DNA from: Terana coerulea
Lineage: Eukaryota; Basidiomycota; Agaricomycetes; Polyporales; Phanerochaetaceae
Length of the DNA: 64,000 nucleotides
NCBI GenBank assembly: GCA_024811115.1
Contig: JAKOGH010000649.1
Location: forward strand, 186,001 to 250,000
Direction of reading: 5' to 3'
Program-made: the position numbers and the translations under genes
Notes under the pieces: generated by a model
What the model saw: only the letters and a program-made list of their open reading frames with translations
Told to the model about the DNA's origin: nothing
Database searches by the model: none
Shown here: positions 61,243 to 64,000 of the stretch, piece by piece
How positions within the stretch are numbered: position 1 is the first letter of the stretch
Layout: every line of letters starts with the position of its first letter

Positions 61243-61935
61243 GGTCGTAGAGGTAGACGAGTGAGAAAGAACTGCCGAGTGAACAATGCGGAAGTTTGCC
61301 CTTTCCACCCGAGCTTTTATAGCAACACCAGTTCTCTCTCTCACGGCGGCATGATCGAACCTCGGGCTGTGTTATTGCGCACGTATCGCATCCGGTAAAT
61401 TATAGTTCTCTCTGTATGCGTCAGCCATCGAGTTGTTCCTGAACAAGATCTGAATAAACTAAGTAGAATCAACTGCTTCGCCTGGAAAAACACGTAATGA
61501 TGATCTGCTTGCCTGTATGGTTTGTATGATATAGTTGGAATGTTACTCGAAGTGTGATTATCACTGTCCGGTGTCGGGCTCGGGTTGTGCATTCCCGACA
61601 AGAATGTTAGCTCATGCACTTGCGTGCAACGTCAGTATGTTGAGCAGCGCAATGTGAATTACTTACCTTTAGGCGCTTTATGCGGACGGTATATCCGCCA
61701 ATGTCCGCACAAGTGCTTTAGGTCGAGAACTCGTGGTGCGACCTCTCGGCGTTATGTGTGGTCCGTCAGTCGTCACCTGTGCACTTGGGGCTGAGTCATG
61801 GCTGACAGGTATGTGGTTGAAGCTTCAAGATGAATTTGTAAGCTAGTAACTGTTCTACACGGCTCAGTGATTCCACGCTCTCTGCAAATTGCACGTGCAC
61901 TAAGTACCCATACAGAACACAAAAGCACTTCAGAC
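61243..61935. other. Spacer between GST relic and CMC4
   Basis: No gene seen. TATAAAAG at 61314-61321 (minus strand) lies 72-79 bases before the GST reading frame and is probably its old TATA box. Confidence 0.45.
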
Positions 61936-62291
61936 TCACCATTTCTTTCCCCTATCTGCAGGATGAGATTTGAGCCAGCGACGTGTTACGCTAGGCATTG
62001 GGCACGCAGTCGATTCTCCCTTATCGCCTGAGGCCTCGTAGAAGCCTGCGCAACACTTGTACAGTTCCCGCATTTGTGTGTTACACTTCTCCGGTGAGTA
62101 GGTGTTCTTGTTTAGACATGCTTGTAACGAGCAAGCTATGAGAAGAGACAACGTTAGCGATGTATAGCTGTGACGCAAAATGTTAAGCCACTTACCTTGT
62201 GCTTGGCAAGCCGGGTCGCTCGAAGGCTTGTCCCGGCGTTGGCTTTTCTGTACCAAATCCGACACTTGAGCTCACCTACTGACGAGGCCAT
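61936..62291 (-). CDS. CMC4: CMC4-type twin CX9C mitochondrial protein
   Basis: Small intermembrane-space protein imported through the MIA40 pathway. Exons 62291-62280, 62247-62196 and 62135-61936 sum to 264 bases, 87 residues. The paired CX9C motifs are plain: ACQAQACSLQACLNKN and EKCNTQMRELYKCC, followed by a third Cys (STACPMPSV), the fold of fungal Cmc4. The first intron would be only 32 bases (62248-62279, GTAGGT..TACAG), which is unusually short, but it alone links the ATG (MASS) to KSQRRDKPSSDPAC in frame. The other candidate start, in frame with KSQRRDK, is a GTG. Confidence 0.85.
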
Positions 62292-62868
62292 ACTTGCGCC
62301 AAATTGTAATGTGCAATGCCGTAGTTGTACCGTGGTTGAGAAAGGGTGTGTTGGTTGGAAACGGTGCCGTGTATGTAACACTCCGTCACGGTCGAGTTTG
62401 AGTGCGCACTGCGCAACCTGAAACTTAAAGCAGAGCCCTCGTCAGGAAGCGCCAAAGCGGAGTGATGCGCTCAACTCCCGACGAGACCTCCCTTTCGGGA
62501 AGTACGACGCATCACAGTGGATTCTTCGCCAGCGCGCTTCGAACGCCCCTTGTGTCGACCCACCACCGCACAGCTCATACTCTGCCCTGCCCTGCCCTCC
62601 GTTCCGTTCCCACACCAGCGATTGCCGACATGCACCGCTCTCAGCGAAACCTTGGATGGATTGGCTCCGCTGCGTGCGCGGTTGAAACACCCCGCCTATC
62701 GCCTGAAACAGCCCGAGGCTATGTCGGTTAGCGACTAATATTCCTTAATGACAAAGGAGGCGGGTAACTCGCCGCAGCAACCTCCCGGACCCTCTTGCTT
62801 TTCCTCCTTCAACTCTCGACTTGACAGCGCTATAAAACTCGCCTTGAAGCTCGCAGCGGTTCTAATCA
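62292..62868. other. Divergent spacer between CMC4 and the membrane-protein gene
   Basis: No coding region is supported. It holds a short CTGCCCTGCC tandem near 62581 and the TATA-like motif listed separately. Confidence 0.4.
62831..62838 (+). promoter_or_regulatory. TATA box of the membrane-protein gene
   Basis: TATAAAAC, 31-38 bases upstream of the ATG at 62869. Confidence 0.45.
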
Positions 62869-64000
62869 ATGGTGAGTTCTCAGATTGTTGAAAAATCAAC
62901 ACAAGGACTTACAAATGACCTGTAGGCATTATCAGCTGGTGCAACTGCAGCTATTGTTACCATTTCAGTATTGACGCTCCTCGCCCTCGTGACAAGTGGA
63001 GTGCTCTACCGACGACGCAGATATAGGGAACATAGACGACTTGCTACCCGAGAGTTAAACCTCAACTTCGACGCGGAGGACTTGGAGGTTGGGATGGCGA
63101 AAGGTCTGCACACCAGAGCATTGAGTGATGACTCTACTGCCCCCTTGATACACACCAAGGTGGAACGGCTGCCCTCGCCGGAACCAAACATTCGAGGCCA
63201 GAGACAATTACGCGGATACGCAGGCATTTATAGCTTCAAGTGCTAGGAGATCGACTTTGGGACCTCTTCCGAATCCTTATGAGCGGCCTGATGGTCCTTC
63301 CACTCTACCCGTGCTGCCCCAGCTGACACCGTCCGTCAAGGCCCCGAGTCCTCCATCCCAAACTGTCCCGCTCTCCCCATCGTCGCTCACAACCGCTGAG
63401 CACCAGTTCACGAACTTCGTCGCGCAACCTTCCTTCCTCGCGAAGCCTCCCTCATCTCCCTATTCCTCGGCGCGTCGAACGAAAAGTCGCCGCGTAGGTG
63501 CAGACATGCGTACCACGATGCTTACTCGCCTCACATCGACGCGTTCAGCCAAGCGATCTATCTCCGCCGGCGACGCAGACGATGAAGATGATAGTCCAAC
63601 CTCGATCTATTCTCAGTCGTCTGCCGCTCACGACCTTGACTTCCGGGACTTCCTGAAGGACGCTCCACCTGTTCCAGCAATACCCATTCAGTATCAGGAC
63701 CAGTCCTCACAGAACGTCGGATGGAGACCAGAAATGGCTTCCCTTGGTGCAACAGCTTCCGCATCGTCGACATCCTCAGAAGCAAGACTGTCACCGCTCG
63801 AGGAGTCTATCATGTTCCCTCTTCCTGAAGTGGACGAAGAGGAGGTGTTGGATCCCAAGTCACCTAGTACGCAATGGTTTTCGGGACTGTGGACGACCCA
63901 GTCACCCACTTCGACATCCGCCGCGCAGACAACCGTCGGGCGCGAGAATCCACCCGACGTAGTCGAAGTACACTCATCAGAAGTCTCACGTCACCAGCCC
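62869..64000 (+). CDS. Single-pass membrane protein with long S/P-rich tail, 3' end outside window
   Basis: The first coding exon is only the ATG (62869-62871), followed by an intron 62872-62925 (GTGAGT..TAG). The second exon reads ALSAGATAAIVTISVLTLLA and LVTSGVLYRRRRYREHRR, one membrane helix with an RRRRYREHRR stop-transfer, so the long C-terminal part should be cytosolic. The tail is rich in S, P, T and acidic residues (for example DADDEDDSPTSIYSQSSAAH). The frame slips by one base near 63193: before it SPEPNIRG, after it EARDNYADTQAFIASSARRS, then open to the right edge. No known family. Similar one-helix proteins occur widely in basidiomycetes. Confidence 0.6.

Overview
The window is nuclear DNA of a basidiomycete fungus, most likely a wood-decaying agaricomycete. 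Genes are dense and cut by many 45-60 base introns with GT..AG ends. The gene content fits: GDSL acetylesterases of family CE16, two of them with a fungal cellulose-binding domain (CBM1), an oxalate decarboxylase relic, a TOS1-like cell-wall protein, a mucin-like single-pass membrane protein and MYND-finger lineage-specific genes. One tRNA-Asn gene with a short intron is present. No bacterial, plasmid or CRISPR features are seen.

Layout. 0-1.7 kb: 3' part of an ArsB/citrate-transporter-type permease. 1.7-6.0 kb: three tandem GNAT acetyltransferase paralogues, two frameshifted. 6.4-6.6 kb: decayed copy of the end of the neighbouring SWR1 gene. 6.9-12.5 kb: SWR1 chromatin remodeller. 13-19.3 kb: acylphosphatase, a kinesin motor and an SNG1-like (DUF3533) membrane protein on the plus strand. 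19.7-22.1 kb: a tiny one-helix membrane protein and a secreted subtilisin on the minus strand. 24.7-27.6 kb: a large gene of unknown function. 27.8-32.2 kb: CE16 esterase and inositol-phosphate synthase. 33-34.9 kb: AT-rich, repeat-bearing DNA with the tRNA. 35.4-39.5 kb: mucin-like receptor-type protein and TOS1-like protein. 40.3-46.4 kb: SLC35F-type transporter, MFS transporter and TIM50. 46.6-50.1 kb: two more CE16 esterases. 50.8-61.2 kb: an accessory block with a duplicated MYND gene and SDR tail, an oxalate decarboxylase pseudogene, an intact SDR and a decayed GST. 61.9-64 kb: CMC4 twin-CX9C protein and the start of a single-pass membrane protein.

A general caution applies. In many conserved genes (SWR1, kinesin, INO1, TIM50, TOS1, CE16, subtilisin, GNATs) the reading frame is broken by exactly one base, mostly in a C or G run. 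Exon-sum arithmetic becomes divisible by three when that single base is restored in several of them. Such breaks in housekeeping genes look like residual assembly errors, so a single homopolymer frameshift is not treated here as proof of a pseudogene. The oxalate decarboxylase, GST, MYND and SDR-tail relics have additional stops, insertions or lost signals and are better pseudogene candidates.

The most interesting structures are a 358-bp hAT-like MITE with an 8-bp target duplication and telomere-like GGGTAA repeats inside a MYND gene, an unrelated insertion in its paralogue, a transition-rich relic of SWR1, and extreme gene architecture: an apparent 2-base exon, 10-13 base exons, a 32-base intron and an exon whose only codon is the ATG.
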